In this document: positions 23,501-33,055 of the stretch, piece after piece | Position numbering within the stretch: the stretch's first letter is position 1 | How the letters are laid out: the number at the start of each line of letters is the position of its first letter | Assembly (NCBI GenBank): GCA_012064415.1 | Contig: SSNU01000026.1 | Span: 107,117-171,116, forward strand | Source of the DNA: Gyrodactylus bullatarudis | Taxonomy: Eukaryota > Platyhelminthes > Monogenea > Gyrodactylidea > Gyrodactylidae | Length of the DNA stretch: 64,000 bases | Direction of reading: 5' to 3' | The notes under the pieces: generated by a model | Databases searched by the model: none | What the model was told of the DNA's origin: nothing | The model's input: the letters and a program-made list of their open reading frames with translations, nothing else | Program-made: the position numbers and the translations under genes

Positions 23501-24117
23501 CAGAACTGCAGGAGAGATATTTATTTATTTTTTAGCTTGAGATTCCTGATTTCCACGAACATATTATCATTTTACATTTTTTAGGTAGAAAACGAAAATA
23601 AAGATTCTGGTTGAAAATATGAGGTTTTTATTTTCGTTGCTTCTCATCACTGGCTCATATTCACCCAAAATCTATTTTCGTTTTCTACCTATAAAATGCA
23701 AAACGAAAATATTCTATCCTATTGTTATTCTTTAAATTGAAGTTTTTATCAGGATTTAATGATCTCAGTCTATCTGTAAGTTACAAAAACTTTTATAAAT
23801 TGACCATAATAGGAAATTCAAGAACCTTGTTGATTTTCATTTTGAATTGTTCCCGAATTAATCGGTGTAATTAACTGAAATCTTTGATTGTATCAACTCA
23901 CTTTTAGACATATCATCAGAGAAAAAGGAAACGTTAGTATGATGATAATGTAGGAAGTAACGAGGAGTAATGTTCCACAACATGTCATACTTCTGGATTT
24001 GGTTGAAGGATCTGAAAAGGGAGAAAAACCATTTAGTTTTGGTGAAGAATTCATTTTATTTGAGAAAAAACTAATTGAATTTGAGTCAGTAACCTGTGAC
24101 AATTTTTTACGGCCCAT
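8587..24117 (-). CDS. STOM: Stomatin-like SPFH/Band-7 membrane protein
   Basis: Five minus-strand exons: 23902-24117, 15406-15561, 11214-11417, 9110-9165, 8587-8857. All joins keep phase and give 300 aa, against about 288 for human stomatin. Residues 1-45 are a polar cytosolic tail. Residues 46-70 are the hydrophobic hairpin with Cys46/Cys47 (candidate palmitoylation) and the conserved Pro64 in LTFPFS. The SPFH domain begins at [16 protein letters not shown] and includes [47 protein letters not shown] and [15 protein letters not shown]. The C-terminus has LQLRYLQTL and [16 protein letters not shown], the oligomerisation region. Such proteins scaffold cholesterol-rich membrane and tune ion channels. 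Introns are 8340, 3988, 2048 and 252 nt, with none ultrashort. The N-terminal tail overlaps an antisense transposon remnant. Met22 and Met44 are alternative starts. Confidence 0.96.
9979..10105. repeat. TACAGTCGGAGCCGAAGCTC repeat, copy 1
   Basis: The sequence starting CAGTCGGAGCCGAAGCTC after a TA, continuing through TCCGTTTAATC and ending near GTACAAAA, is repeated in the same orientation at 10756-10910 with about 70-80 percent visible identity. The CAGT-after-TA start resembles a Tc1/mariner end. The two copies flank the miniature element at 10296-10630, all within a stomatin intron. Confidence 0.55.
10296..10630. mobile_element. Tc1/mariner-type miniature element (family B), expanded copy
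   Basis: Starts CAGTAAAAATATTTTTATTGAAAC and ends with the inverse, flanked by TA on both sides (10294-10295, 10631-10632). The inner inverted arms carry CTAATTAAGTATTATTTAT and the conserved core with ACCAATCAGAATGCAGCAAG. This copy has about 120 extra bases in its right half, near 10405-10545. Related copies lie at 27702-27856, 28679-28841, 58158-58382 and 62400-62601. Confidence 0.85.
10756..10910. repeat. TACAGTCGGAATCGAAACTC repeat, copy 2
   Basis: Second copy of the unit at 9979, again preceded by TA. It shares GATGGCCAC and TTTTCCGTTTAA blocks. There is no coding potential. Confidence 0.5.
12940..13250 (+). other. LTR-like or promoter-like segment
   Basis: Plus strand: TATAAATAG at about 13033 is followed about 30 nt later by an initiator-like TCAGTC, then AATAAA (13092-13097), then a leader and a short ATG frame that begins [13 protein letters not shown] and stops after 19 codons. 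This order (TATA, initiator, polyA signal, leader, start of gag-like frame) is what the end of a retrotransposon LTR and its leader look like. No partner LTR, primer-binding site or pol is visible in the window, so it may equally be an isolated promoter remnant. Confidence 0.3.
14685..14785. repeat. Dispersed repeat C, copy 1
   Basis: Shares the ordered blocks CATCTACGCTGTCAT, CATGGTTTTC and GAGATGTCTAGTAACTGC with 37316-37408 (CATCTGTGCTGTCAT, CATGGTTTTC, AGATGTCTGGTCACCGC). Function unknown. Confidence 0.5.
15906..16621. mobile_element. 716-bp TIR element (family D), Tc1/mariner-type
   Basis: The ends CAGTGAAAATGGGAATTCAG and CTGAATTCCCATTTTCACTG are perfect inverses and are flanked by TA. 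Arms of about 170-200 bp match in inverse order: GTGGACAGAAATCACTAGTG, ATATCAAGTGTATTATCTAT, then TAGACTGTGTATTACACGTA and GGGGGATTTTAT. A second, nested hairpin with CCAGTGAAAATGGGAAA / TTTCCCATTTTCACTGG lies in the right arm (about 16523-16569). The core, 16085-16410, has no open frame. This is the only copy in the window. It lies in stomatin intron 1. Confidence 0.88.
16622..23572. other. Stomatin intron 1: repeat mosaic
   Basis: No exon can be supported here. Recognisable pieces are: a repeat shared with 32905-33055 (17540-17660); a repeat ending TTTTGGAAAATTTCGTCCAAG (17755-17855) shared with 53455-53590; a diverged family-A foldback element (18300-18790); a small inverted-repeat element with ends GAGAAATAAAACACTGGA (19992-20108); parts of a second foldback family with ATGAAGATGAGAATTTA ends (20404-20600, 22075-22590); and a family-A left half (21454-21692). 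Confidence 0.6.
23030..23145 (+). other. GC-richer stretch with splice donor, possible 5' exon
   Basis: About 115 bp of clearly higher GC than its surroundings. It follows CTTTTATTTATC and ends GTGCCGGAAG before a good donor GTGAGAT on the plus strand. It has no ATG. It could be a non-coding first exon of an unseen plus-strand gene nested in stomatin intron 1, or a transposon promoter fragment. Confidence 0.25.
23573..23700. mobile_element. Small inverted-repeat element
   Basis: The left end TTTTTTAGGTAGAAAACGAA and the right end TTCGTTTTCTACCTATAAAA are inverted repeats of about 22 bp. A third partial arm (TTTTTATTTTCGTTGC) lies between them. About 125 bp, no coding capacity. Confidence 0.6.
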
Positions 24118-24633
24118 AATAATTTGGCTTTAGATTTGGTAAGAAAGAAAACTGGATTGGTAGGTACAGTTCGTAAAAATCGTACCTTTCTGCCGCATTC
24201 TTTTCAAACCAGAAAGATAGATCTAGGTAAAATTGAATATATATTTGATGGTCCAATATCAATTCTACGTTACGGCCAAAAAAAGAATAAACCAGTATTG
24301 ATGCTTTCTACCCTCCTTCTATCAACAGACTGATGACACTGGATCCAAACCAGAAATGATCGAACATTATAAAGAAGAAGAACTAGCATAGTCAATGACG
24401 ATCTAGGAGCTGAGATTATACCGGAGAAAGGAAGATGTTCCTTTTGTCCAAGAACCAAAGATGTCAAAATAACAACTGTAATTATTGCAGAAAAAATGCT
24501 TGTAAAAATCACTATATCTTGATTTGTTTAGAATGTCAAAAGTCTTGAAATATGCTTTGTATATTTTTCTATATACATTATGGGGTCTACTTGTGAAATG
24601 TATAATTTTACCAACTTCCAGGGCGAGGGTTAA
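24070..24633 (+). pseudogene. piggyBac transposase, C-terminal remnant
   Basis: Plus strand, frame-broken. VTCDNF, then after a one-base shift [16 protein letters not shown], then TGLVGTVRKNRTFLP, then YIFDGPISILRYG and VLMLST. These are the block around the second catalytic Asp of piggyBac transposases and the segment after it. After another shift come TGSKPEMIEHYK (the usual KPxxxxxYN block), then loss of the GGVD block, then a cysteine-rich tail: GRCSFCPRTK and, after a shift, CNYCRKNACKNHYILICLECQKS before a stop near 24544. That is the C-terminal cross-brace zinc motif. GGGTTAA at 24627-24633 matches a piggyBac terminus next to its TTAA target. The N-terminal half is absent. At least 20 bp, and probably about 45, are antisense to stomatin exon 1. 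Confidence 0.88.
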
Positions 24634-24881
24634 TTTAACCCGGTTAAACTAATCTCGATGAATTTTTGATTTTTATAAAAAGTAAAATTCTAATGGCCAT
24701 TGGTGATTTTTACTAGGATATAATTTTAAAAGTAACACCAAAATAAAACAGATTGAGATTTTTTCAGACATTTCTGGGAAAAGTTATGAAAAGATTTGAA
24801 GCGATAAGATACCGATACAATAAAACAAATGATTGAAAGTTTAGACGAATTTAATATTTAGAGTTAGTTGAACTATGATGA

Positions 24882-25100
24882 TTGGAACTGTTCAAATTCC
24901 AAATTCTACCTTACCTAGATTATGGTTCTGAAATCCTTTGTAACCTCTCTGTATGCATAGAATTATGGAAATATATATCTACCTCAGTTCATGTTATGGC
25001 CTTCCCTCTTAGAAAGAACTACTCAATCTCTCCAACCATTATGGCTCAGACGGATCTCAGCGGTACTCTACACCTAATATGCTTAAGAAACTAACAGTCA
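24882..25100 (+). pseudogene. LINE reverse transcriptase C-terminal fragment
   Basis: The frame from about 24882 to 25094 reads FKFQILPYLDYGSEILCNL, then SISPTIMAQTDLSGTLHL. The pattern LPYLDYGSEI(W)xxL followed some 45 residues later by an E/T-T/D-L-G/S-type block is typical of the thumb region of non-LTR reverse transcriptases. It is short and decayed and lies 250 bp past the piggyBac remnant. Not related closely enough to the 3511-4854 copy to be called the same family. Confidence 0.55.
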
Positions 25101-25290
25101 ATACAATCTAAGACCTAACCATGGATATTTAAGACTTGTCAATGCCATTCTTCCACTCCGGATCAGATTCAAGATTCAATTTTTAAGAAAAAAATGATTT
25201 CAGATATTTGTTATTATTTACTTACCTACATGTACCAGATAATCACAACTCAAAAGTGAAATTTTCTATGCTAATTTTCCATCTACATAT

Positions 25291-25811
25291 AAAGCTAATT
25301 AATATAAAGATGGGATTTATAATTTTTACAAAATTCTTATTTTTTTCATCAAGAAATCGAATTTGATCATGAATTTTTGAAATCTAGATTATGAGGCCCT
25401 CTTTTACGATACGGAGAAAAAAAATTTAAAAAAATTTTTAAGGAAAATTTGAAATCTTGAAGTAGCGCCAAATTCCCATTTTTTTGAACTTTGAGTTGAA
25501 AATTTTTGTTGATTTTAAGGATCACAATAAGACAAAAAAACCGATGATCATAATAAAAATTTTGATAAATTCGTCATTTTTCTGGGATCTTGAAATATCG
25601 AATTTCATTTACTTTCAAGTCGGGAAAATGATGAAAAATTCAAAATTTGATTTTGACAAGATTATCGGGTGATTCTTAAAACCAGATTAAGCATATTTGA
25701 TTTCTTAGAGAGGGCCTCATGATCTAGATTTCAAAAAATCTTGATCAATTTCGATTTCTTGATGAAAAAAATAAGAATTTTGTAAAAATCATAAATTCCC
25801 ATCTTCATATT
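25291..25811. mobile_element. Foldback family A, full copy
   Basis: Left arm GCTAATTAATATAAAGATGGG, right arm CCATCTTCATATTGTA, with GATACGG, GATCTAGATTTC and CAAGAAATCGAATTTGATCA blocks in both arms. The core shares ATCATCGGTTTTTTTGTC (inverse) with the 5131 copy. Confidence 0.75.
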
Positions 25812-26469
25812 GTATATTCTATATGCTCTGGCGTGCCCCAGAAGTTTTTTTACAATGAATCCAGGGTAAAATAGCTACGAACCTTGCTACGAAAGCTTAG
25901 ATTCATTTTCTGAATGTTTGAGGCTATCAATGTACTTTTATTTATTAAAGTTCAAATGTATCATCCTGGTCTATTTATCTGATACACTTTATTTATCTCT
26001 CAAGTTTTCACAGTTATTTAATCAGATATACTTTTGAACATTCAATCAAGCGAAATACTCTCCAGTAAAAATTAAAAGTCCTTAGATTTATTCATGGCAA
26101 AAATCCAATTATCGAATAATCAAAAGAAACTTTCACAATTCACATCTCGGCTCTGTAAAAACTAATTAGAGAAAAATTTCAAGTTTCCTAAGGGTTAAAG
26201 AAAAATTAAAAACTCAAATTATAATTTGAATAGATCATGTGTGTAGGTTCGCTCCTTCAAGCAAAAAAAATCGTTTTGATTTTAAAATGAAAAAAAATCT
26301 AAATTCCAGAATTTTATTTCCAGTGTATAAATAATTTCAATAATTTTCTTGGTAATTTTCTATAGATTCCAGCTAATTCTCATTGTGTATTTTATTTTTC
26401 TTCAAAATGTAAAGAGAAAAGTTGCTGCAGTCCAAAGTTTTCATGTGCACTCTAGACTTGACATAGTCA

Positions 26470-26960
26470 GAGAGTAGTTTAGCGCCAAATTCCCATTGTT
26501 TTGAACTTTAAGTTGATTTTCAAAATCACAACTATAAATGAAGAAATTAAATATGCTGAATCTGATTTCGAGAATCCCCCCATAATCGTGTCGAAATTGA
26601 ATTTTGATTTTTTGATCATTTTCAATACTTAAAAATTGATTAGATTTTGATGATTCCTAAAAAATGACAAGTTTAACACAAAATTAATGGTGATAAACAT
26701 TTAACCTGTCTAATTGTGATCATAAACATCAACCCTCGATCACTTTCTCATCTCATGAAATCAACAAAAATTTCTAACTCAAAGTTTAAAAAAATGGTTA
26801 TTTGGCGCTAAGATTTCAAATATGCCATACTTTGCTTAAAAATTGATTTTTTCTGTAAATCGTATATTTGGGTCTCATGATCTAAGATTCCTAAAAATTT
26901 TGATCAAATTCAATTTCTTGATGAAAATATTGGGGATTTTGTAAAAATGTTCACATTAAC
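26470..26960. mobile_element. Foldback family A, diverged copy
   Basis: Contains GCGCCAAATTCCCATT, CCATAATCGTGTCGAAATTG, TTTCTTGATGAAAATATTGGGGATTTTGTAAAAATG and a degraded right arm ending CATTAACTAG. The left terminal arm is missing. Confidence 0.6.
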
Positions 26961-27701
26961 TAGAATGTACAGACACTCTGAGTCTTATCTTTGAAGATGT
27001 GTGACTTCTCCGCATGCAATTAGAGTTAATTAGTCATCAAAATCCTAATAAAAAGCTGAAAAGCTATTCTATCCCATTATTTAGTGGTTTAATCTTCAAG
27101 ATTTTATAACTATAAAAGTTTAAGTAGCCCCATTGCTCTAGATCTAAGAATAAACGCTAGAAATAAAAGTCAAGTTAATTCAAAGAGTTATTTCCGGCCA
27201 GCTTTAGTTAATTAACTACACAGATATTCTGCCACTATTTCTTCGTTCTTCTATTTATTACTTTTACCATTTTTCAAACGGGTTTTAGAATTTTCTAACC
27301 AAAAAGTACATCTCTTCGGAAGGATGACACTTCGTGTAGGATATAATCATCTGTTTGTTTAAGCTCTCTGTGATATGATTCGGTAAAGTTGACAGTTTTC
27401 CAACGTACTAATTATCTCTTATTTTTCACCTGTTATTTTCCACTTGACCTTAAATAGATTCTTTTATTGTTTGAAAGCATCTTTCGGTCTTCCACAGAAA
27501 TACAGATAGTAGAACATTTATAGATTAAATATTAAATCTTTGAATAAGTTAACTGATACTTTAGTTAGGTCCCTAATGTGACCTTCAAATGCAAATTAGA
27601 GAACCGCTCTTCTATTTTCAGAATTTAAAGCCAAGTTTGAAAATGTATTTAGAAAATGGGAAGAGAAGGTAGATATTTTGCATGTTTTACATATATAATT
27701 A

Positions 27702-27856
27702 CAGTAAAAATATTTTTATTGAAACACGAATGTTTAGCCCCTAATTCTCGACCAATCAGAATGCAGCAAGTGATTTCTATACATTTAGATAGGTCGAGAT
27801 AAATAATACTTAATTAGGGGCTAAATATTCGTGTTTCAATAGAAATATTTTTACTG
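27702..27856. mobile_element. Tc1/mariner-type miniature element (family B), compact copy
   Basis: 155 bp between TA dinucleotides. CAGTAAAAATATTTTTATTG at the left and its inverse at the right. Inner arms GAATGTTTAGCCCCTAATT and AATTAGGGGCTAAATATTC. Core CGACCAATCAGAATGCAGCAAG ... TAGATAGGTCG, itself bracketed by CGACC/GGTCG. This is the cleanest copy and shows the minimal structure. Confidence 0.9.
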
Positions 27857-27863
27857 TAATTTA

Positions 27864-27935
27864 CATTGGCTTAGTGGGTACAGTACCCGCCTTAATTGAA
27901 ACTAATATTATTTTATCCCACGTTCAAGTATTAAC
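27864..27935 (+). repeat. tRNA-like sequence (SINE head?)
   Basis: TGGCTTAGTGGGTACAG resembles an RNA polymerase III A box and D arm, followed by CCCGCCTT, and about 30 nt later ACGTTCAAGTA, a B-box-like core. It begins 8 bp after the family B element. No cloverleaf with a full T stem forms by eye, so I call it tRNA-derived and not a tRNA gene. Confidence 0.4.
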
Positions 27936-28678
27936 TTTTTTGAAGATTTCTACCTTTGTTCTCAGATAGTTCTGAGAATAGGCTTTATATAGAATCCTCT
28001 GTATTTGTTGAATACTGAAATCTGTTCGAGAACCGTAATGTTGATAGCTTAAAAAAAAATTGTGTTGTACTCTAATGCAGATCATATCTAACTCTTGAAG
28101 AGCCAGAGAATTTGTTTTTAAAGAGTCAATGCTAAGATTGAAAATTTTTTGTGGTTTAAGAATTAAAAAAAACCTACTTTTAGTTTAGGAGATATTTGCT
28201 GGAAAAATGACTATTTTTTAGCCAAATTCTATGAAATGGTGTCAATAGCTACGGAAGAGTTTAGCATAATACGCGCAATAAAAAGAAATCAATAAGTAAA
28301 TCATAATATGGCTTTTCAGGGTCGATAAAAAGTTACCGAAACAAAGCGAATCTCATTTGATTATTGGTTTACTTTATTGCAAAATTCGATGCCTCTTGCT
28401 GAAATTCAGATTTAGATTCAAAAGGTTTTGCGAATTTAAATACAAAAATTAAAACAAAAATAAATATTTTCGTTCTAATACTTAACAGAGTTAAGTTAAC
28501 ACTGTCGAGACGATAAGAAAAACAATCGAGAAAAAGACTCAAATTTGATTTAAATGAGATTCTAAGCAAATCGATTTTCTATTGAATTTTCCATCTACTA
28601 AGAAGTAGATGAAAACCAAATTTTACTAATCTTGGTTATTTTTGAGATTTGTTTCGAGTAAACTATAAGATAGAGTTA

Positions 28679-28841
28679 CAGTAAAAATATTTCTATTGGA
28701 ACAAAAAAACTCACTATTTTTCCTATCTAAATGTATAGAAATCACTTGCTGCATTCTGATCGGTCGAGATAAATAATACTTAATTAAGGGGTAAATATTC
28801 GTGTTTCAATAAAAATAAGATGTTCCAAAAAAAACAGTAAA
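28679..28841. mobile_element. Tc1/mariner-type miniature element (family B), damaged right end
   Basis: Left end CAGTAAAAATATTTCTATTG after TA. Core in the opposite orientation to the 27702 copy (ATCACTTGCTGCATTCTGAT). The right end is scrambled to TGTTCCAAAAAAAACAGT. Confidence 0.75.
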
Positions 28842-29492
28842 AGTGCTAATTTTTACTTTTTTTGAGACTCTCACAAATTGAATTCGGATATCGAGAGAGG
28901 AACCTAATTTCCCATAGGAAAGAGATCCCTCGTAAGATGTAAAAGTTCTGGTTTGCATGTAAAGTTTAGGCATCTTTATTTGTCAACGGCAAGAAAAGAA
29001 ATGTATTGAGAAAGAGCTATCTTTGTTCAGGTCATTGATTAATTTTTTGAAGGGAGTATCAATTTTCCAAACTTGTTGCATCATTATCAAAAGGAAAAAT
29101 CAATATTTTTATAAAAAAACAACTCGGTACTATTTATAAATAAAGGGAGATAGTAGTTTAAATTATAGCAGTAATTATATACGTACAAGCCTCAAGGATT
29201 CACCGATACCAGATGCTTTAAATTATTCAGCAGATTTAATTGTTTTTCTTCCCATATTTCATCTTTATCCGTAGAGGAAGAGTTGTGAATGTAAAAAAAG
29301 TGTCTCACGGGATACATCATTACTAACTAGTGTAGTTTTCGAAAAGAATTAACCCAACTCTATAGACAAAGTGATTTTATTTAATTATAAAGAACATCTT
29401 CAAAGGCTTGACATTCTCTGGAAAATACTTTATTTAACTCTCTATATTTATTATATCTTGGCTCTGACACGTGTTGAATATTAAAGTATATA

Positions 29493-29953
29493 CACCTAGT
29501 TAATATGAAGATGGGAATTTATGATTTTTACAAAATTCTTAATTTTTTCACCAAGAAATCGAATTTGTTCGAGATTTTTGGAATCTAGATCATGAGGCCC
29601 TCTTTTACGATACGGAGAAAAAAAATTAGAAAAAATCAATTTTTAAGGAAAATACTGCAAATTTGTAATCTTGAAGTAGCGCCAAATTCCCTTTTTTTCC
29701 TAAAAATAAACTTTTGATCACTCTCTCACATTGAAATCAGCAAAAATTTTCAACTCAAAGTTCAAAAAATGGGATTTTGGCGCTACTTCAAGATTTCAAA
29801 TTTGCCGTATTTTCCTTAAAAATTTATTTTTTCTTAATTTTTTTTTCTCCGTATCGTAAAAGAGGGCCTCATAATCTAGATTCCAAAAATTCATGATCAA
29901 ATTCGATTTCTTTTGTAAAAATCCTAAATTCCCATCTTCATATTAACTAGGTG
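29493..29953. mobile_element. Foldback family A, 461-bp copy with clean TA flanks
   Basis: CACCTAGTTAATATGAAGATG at the left and its exact inverse CATCTTCATATTAACTAGGTG at the right, flanked by TA (29491-29492, 29954-29955). The copy defines the ends of the family. The core has been shortened relative to 5131-5785. Confidence 0.85.
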
Positions 29954-29955
29954 TA

Positions 29956-32587
29956 GTTCGGGATGAGGGTTGTTTTTAGTGTAAAATTAAATTGGTTGAC
30001 AGAAATATTTTTTATTATTTTGAGATGGAAAGTATTTTCTATTGAAAATCTCGGATAAATTGAGCAAGATAGAAATCCATGTGTATGTAAGAAATACTTA
30101 AAAATTTACATAATCAAAAAACCTGTTGTACACTTCTTTTATAAAAAGATTCAATCTCTTTTGTTCTTCTATAGTGTAGAAGTTAATTTTTTCTCTTGAA
30201 AATAATAAAGAGTTTCGTGTAATGTCATAAACCTTGTCAAGGTTAAATTGGATTTATTCTGAAATACCCTCCCCATTTCTGTACAAAGATATGAGTCAGA
30301 TATATCAAGTAGCTGCTTAATTTACCTTTTGTCAAACGGTTTTTCGATAATAAAGAACTCTGTATGCTTAAACATTTACTTCATCTTTTATTCACGGAAA
30401 ATCCTGCAGAAATAAATGACCCTCATATGAAAAATAAGAATGTAGACAATTTCCCAGAAAAATCTATTTTGGATACAAAAGAAAAAAAACTTTTGAATAA
30501 ATGAAACGTAAATCAAAGTAGAAAATTTATTCAGTTATTTTTCTCCCAAAATATAATACAAGACAATGAAAACAATCATTGGGAGACGAATAACTTCCGG
30601 ACAGGAAAATTTCAATGTCATTTCGTTTGTTCCTCCATAGTCAGAGATGCAAAAATATATAGTTAAGATATGTTCTGGTATTTATTTGACTAACAAAGTC
30701 GTTCTATAGATTCTTGGGATCACGATTAGACAAAGAGATCAAGTATGTAATATTAGATTTTAGGAATCAACCCATTATCGTGTAAAAAGTGAATTTTGAT
30801 TTTTCGATCATTTACCCTACATGAAAATTGATGATGAGTTCATTGAAACTCTTATAGTGAAAATTGGTTTTCTTGTCTAATTATTTTTTTATTTACAATC
30901 AACCATGTTCGGAGTTAAATCTCAAAAATTTGCTGCTACTTTCCGTGAGGAATTATTTGAGACTACTCCAAACTAAACTTTTCCCAATTTTTTCTCGTTG
31001 TTTTCGCGCGTTAGAGTTGAAATGAAATTTCTTCTAAAAATAGATTGACAGTCATTGCCAGTTTTTTTTCCAGGAAAACTTTTGTCGCTGTATTAATTTT
31101 TATTGTTTGTTGAGAATAAATAGAGGCTTGTTTGCTCAAGAAAGGAATAAATTTTTTATTAATCTTGTAGTATGCTAATGGAACAAAGGATATTAAAATA
31201 TAAAGGCTACTCTTAAAGAAACTCCGTTAGTTTTCATCCCTATAATAGAGCCCGCATTAGTTAGCGAGAGAATTAAAAGTTATGTAATCAAGATACAAAA
31301 GACATTACTTTTAACATGACCATATTTGATACTCTGATACGTACTGGATCTTGAATTAAACCAAAATATCATTTGAAATCTTCTCAGATAAATAGACTCA
31401 AATGATATTTTTTTGCATCCTTAGAAAGATGACTAAATTTGATGAGTTCAAAAGAATTGAATCCTATGAATCATTTCATAGATACAAGTAAAAATAGACT
31501 GGAAAGTATTCTAGGAATTTTGAATTTTACGATAGGTGAGAAACATGTTTTTTTACCTTGATTGCATAAATTACAATTCAATGAAAAATATTGAATTTCA
31601 AAGGAATCTAATCTGTTGCATGTTCTATTGAATTTTCTCCCGTTCAGATGGGTTAATTTCTGGACAACGACATCCGATCATGTATAGAGAAATATCTTTT
31701 AGTTTGAAAATGCAAATTCATTCTAACAACGATCACGATTAGACACGAAAAAGAGTGTTCACTGATTTTCCTAAACCCTTTAAAGTCCTATTAGGTTATA
31801 TTTAAGCCTCATAAAGTACATCATTTACCAATCATAGGAAATCTGTTAATCTACGCATAGATCCAAGGTTGTGATTCATATCTAAAATTAGAATAAAGCT
31901 AAATTTCAATTAAAATAACTTAAGCGTTTTGGAAAGCAAATGTTGTGGATGTTATTTTCTATTTATGAGTCGATTTTCACCTGCTTCAACTGTTGTATTC
32001 GGCCAAAAATTCTGTATTAATTTTTTTGCCAAAGCTAAATATTTTATTGGAATATATAAACTCTATATTTTTAACTCTTATTTTTATTTATCTACCCAGT
32101 TCAGTAGTGGGAAATGTGAAACACAGTCTCATATGGAATTCTTAATTGGATAGGAATTATTTTTTTCCCTACCATCTCTACTAGTAATTTCATATTTGTT
32201 CATTATCAGACAATCTTTTAATGTATTCTCAGACATTTTTTTTCATCAAGATTTATTACTTTGAGAGCTTAATAACTCTTAATTTAATTGACACAATATT
32301 TTGCATTCCATCTTTGGAATATATAATTCATATCACAAAAAATGCCTAATTCTTAAACATGTTAAATTGATTCTATAGAAACTTGAAAAAGATTTGATAT
32401 ATGGTAAAACTAGTTAAACTGCCTGTAATTCTGTTCAATTTTTTCGATCTATTTTAATACTGAATCGCCACAATTTGATTTCAGGTATAAACTATTCACT
32501 TATACTTACATATACGTCCGAATGACCCATAATCATTGGTTATTTTATAAAAAGAATTTTATAGGAGAAATATATAATTTTTTCAAC
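29956..32587. other. Gene-free AT-rich stretch
   Basis: No exon, RNA gene or intact element is supported. A decayed family-A core (ATTAGACAAAGAGATCAAGTATG, CCCATTATCGTG) lies near 30720-30900. The plus-strand frame at 31929-32153 lacks an ATG start and any motif. Confidence 0.5.
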
Positions 32588-32811
32588 TTAACCCTTTCGG
32601 TGCCGATAAACATATATGTGCATTTTCCAATTTTTTTGAACCTTCATAACTCTACCAGTTTGATAGGTTTCTGGATCAATTAAAGTTTAAATTGAAGCGC
32701 ACAATGTGAACTTGCATAATTAATATTTTTGGCCAAATAACTTAGTATCTTCATAGCTAAATTTTAGTTTTTATAAAAATTATGAAATAGTCTCGGCACC
32801 GAAAGGGTTAA
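32588..32811. mobile_element. piggyBac-type miniature element, copy 1
   Basis: TTAA-CCCTTTCGGTGCCGA at the left and TCGGCACCGAAAGGG-TTAA at the right: perfect 15-bp terminal inverted repeats starting with CCC, flanked by the TTAA target site. That is the hallmark of piggyBac. 224 bp including both TTAA, no coding capacity. Confidence 0.93.
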
Positions 32812-32904
32812 AGACAGGCTAGAACCAAAAGGACAATCAAATCTCATTTAATTTAACGACAACCTAACAGAACTTAAAATAAGAGAAAATTTCTTCATAA
32901 TGAG

Positions 32905-33055
32905 AAAGGACTCAAATCTATGTATCTAAAAGAACACCCTTCATGACTTGCAGTTACCTTGACCCAATTGATTTTTAATTTTTCTTCTCCATACTTGAAC
33001 AAATCATGAATGGAGAAGTTTTTTGGTTTTTCATCAATTGGAAGTTTTGTAAATT
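32905..33055. repeat. Dispersed repeat E, copy 2
   Basis: Shares CCCAATTGATTTTTAATTTTTCTTCTCCATACTT and GGTTTTTCATCAATTGGA with 17540-17660, where the same blocks are closer together. A further inverted fragment (GGGCCATGGAAGTTG...TGTGTGTAT) lies at 36936-36965. Confidence 0.5.

Noticed and set aside
31929..32153. 74-codon plus frame
   Set aside because: Starts without ATG, no motif, and surrounding DNA has non-coding composition.
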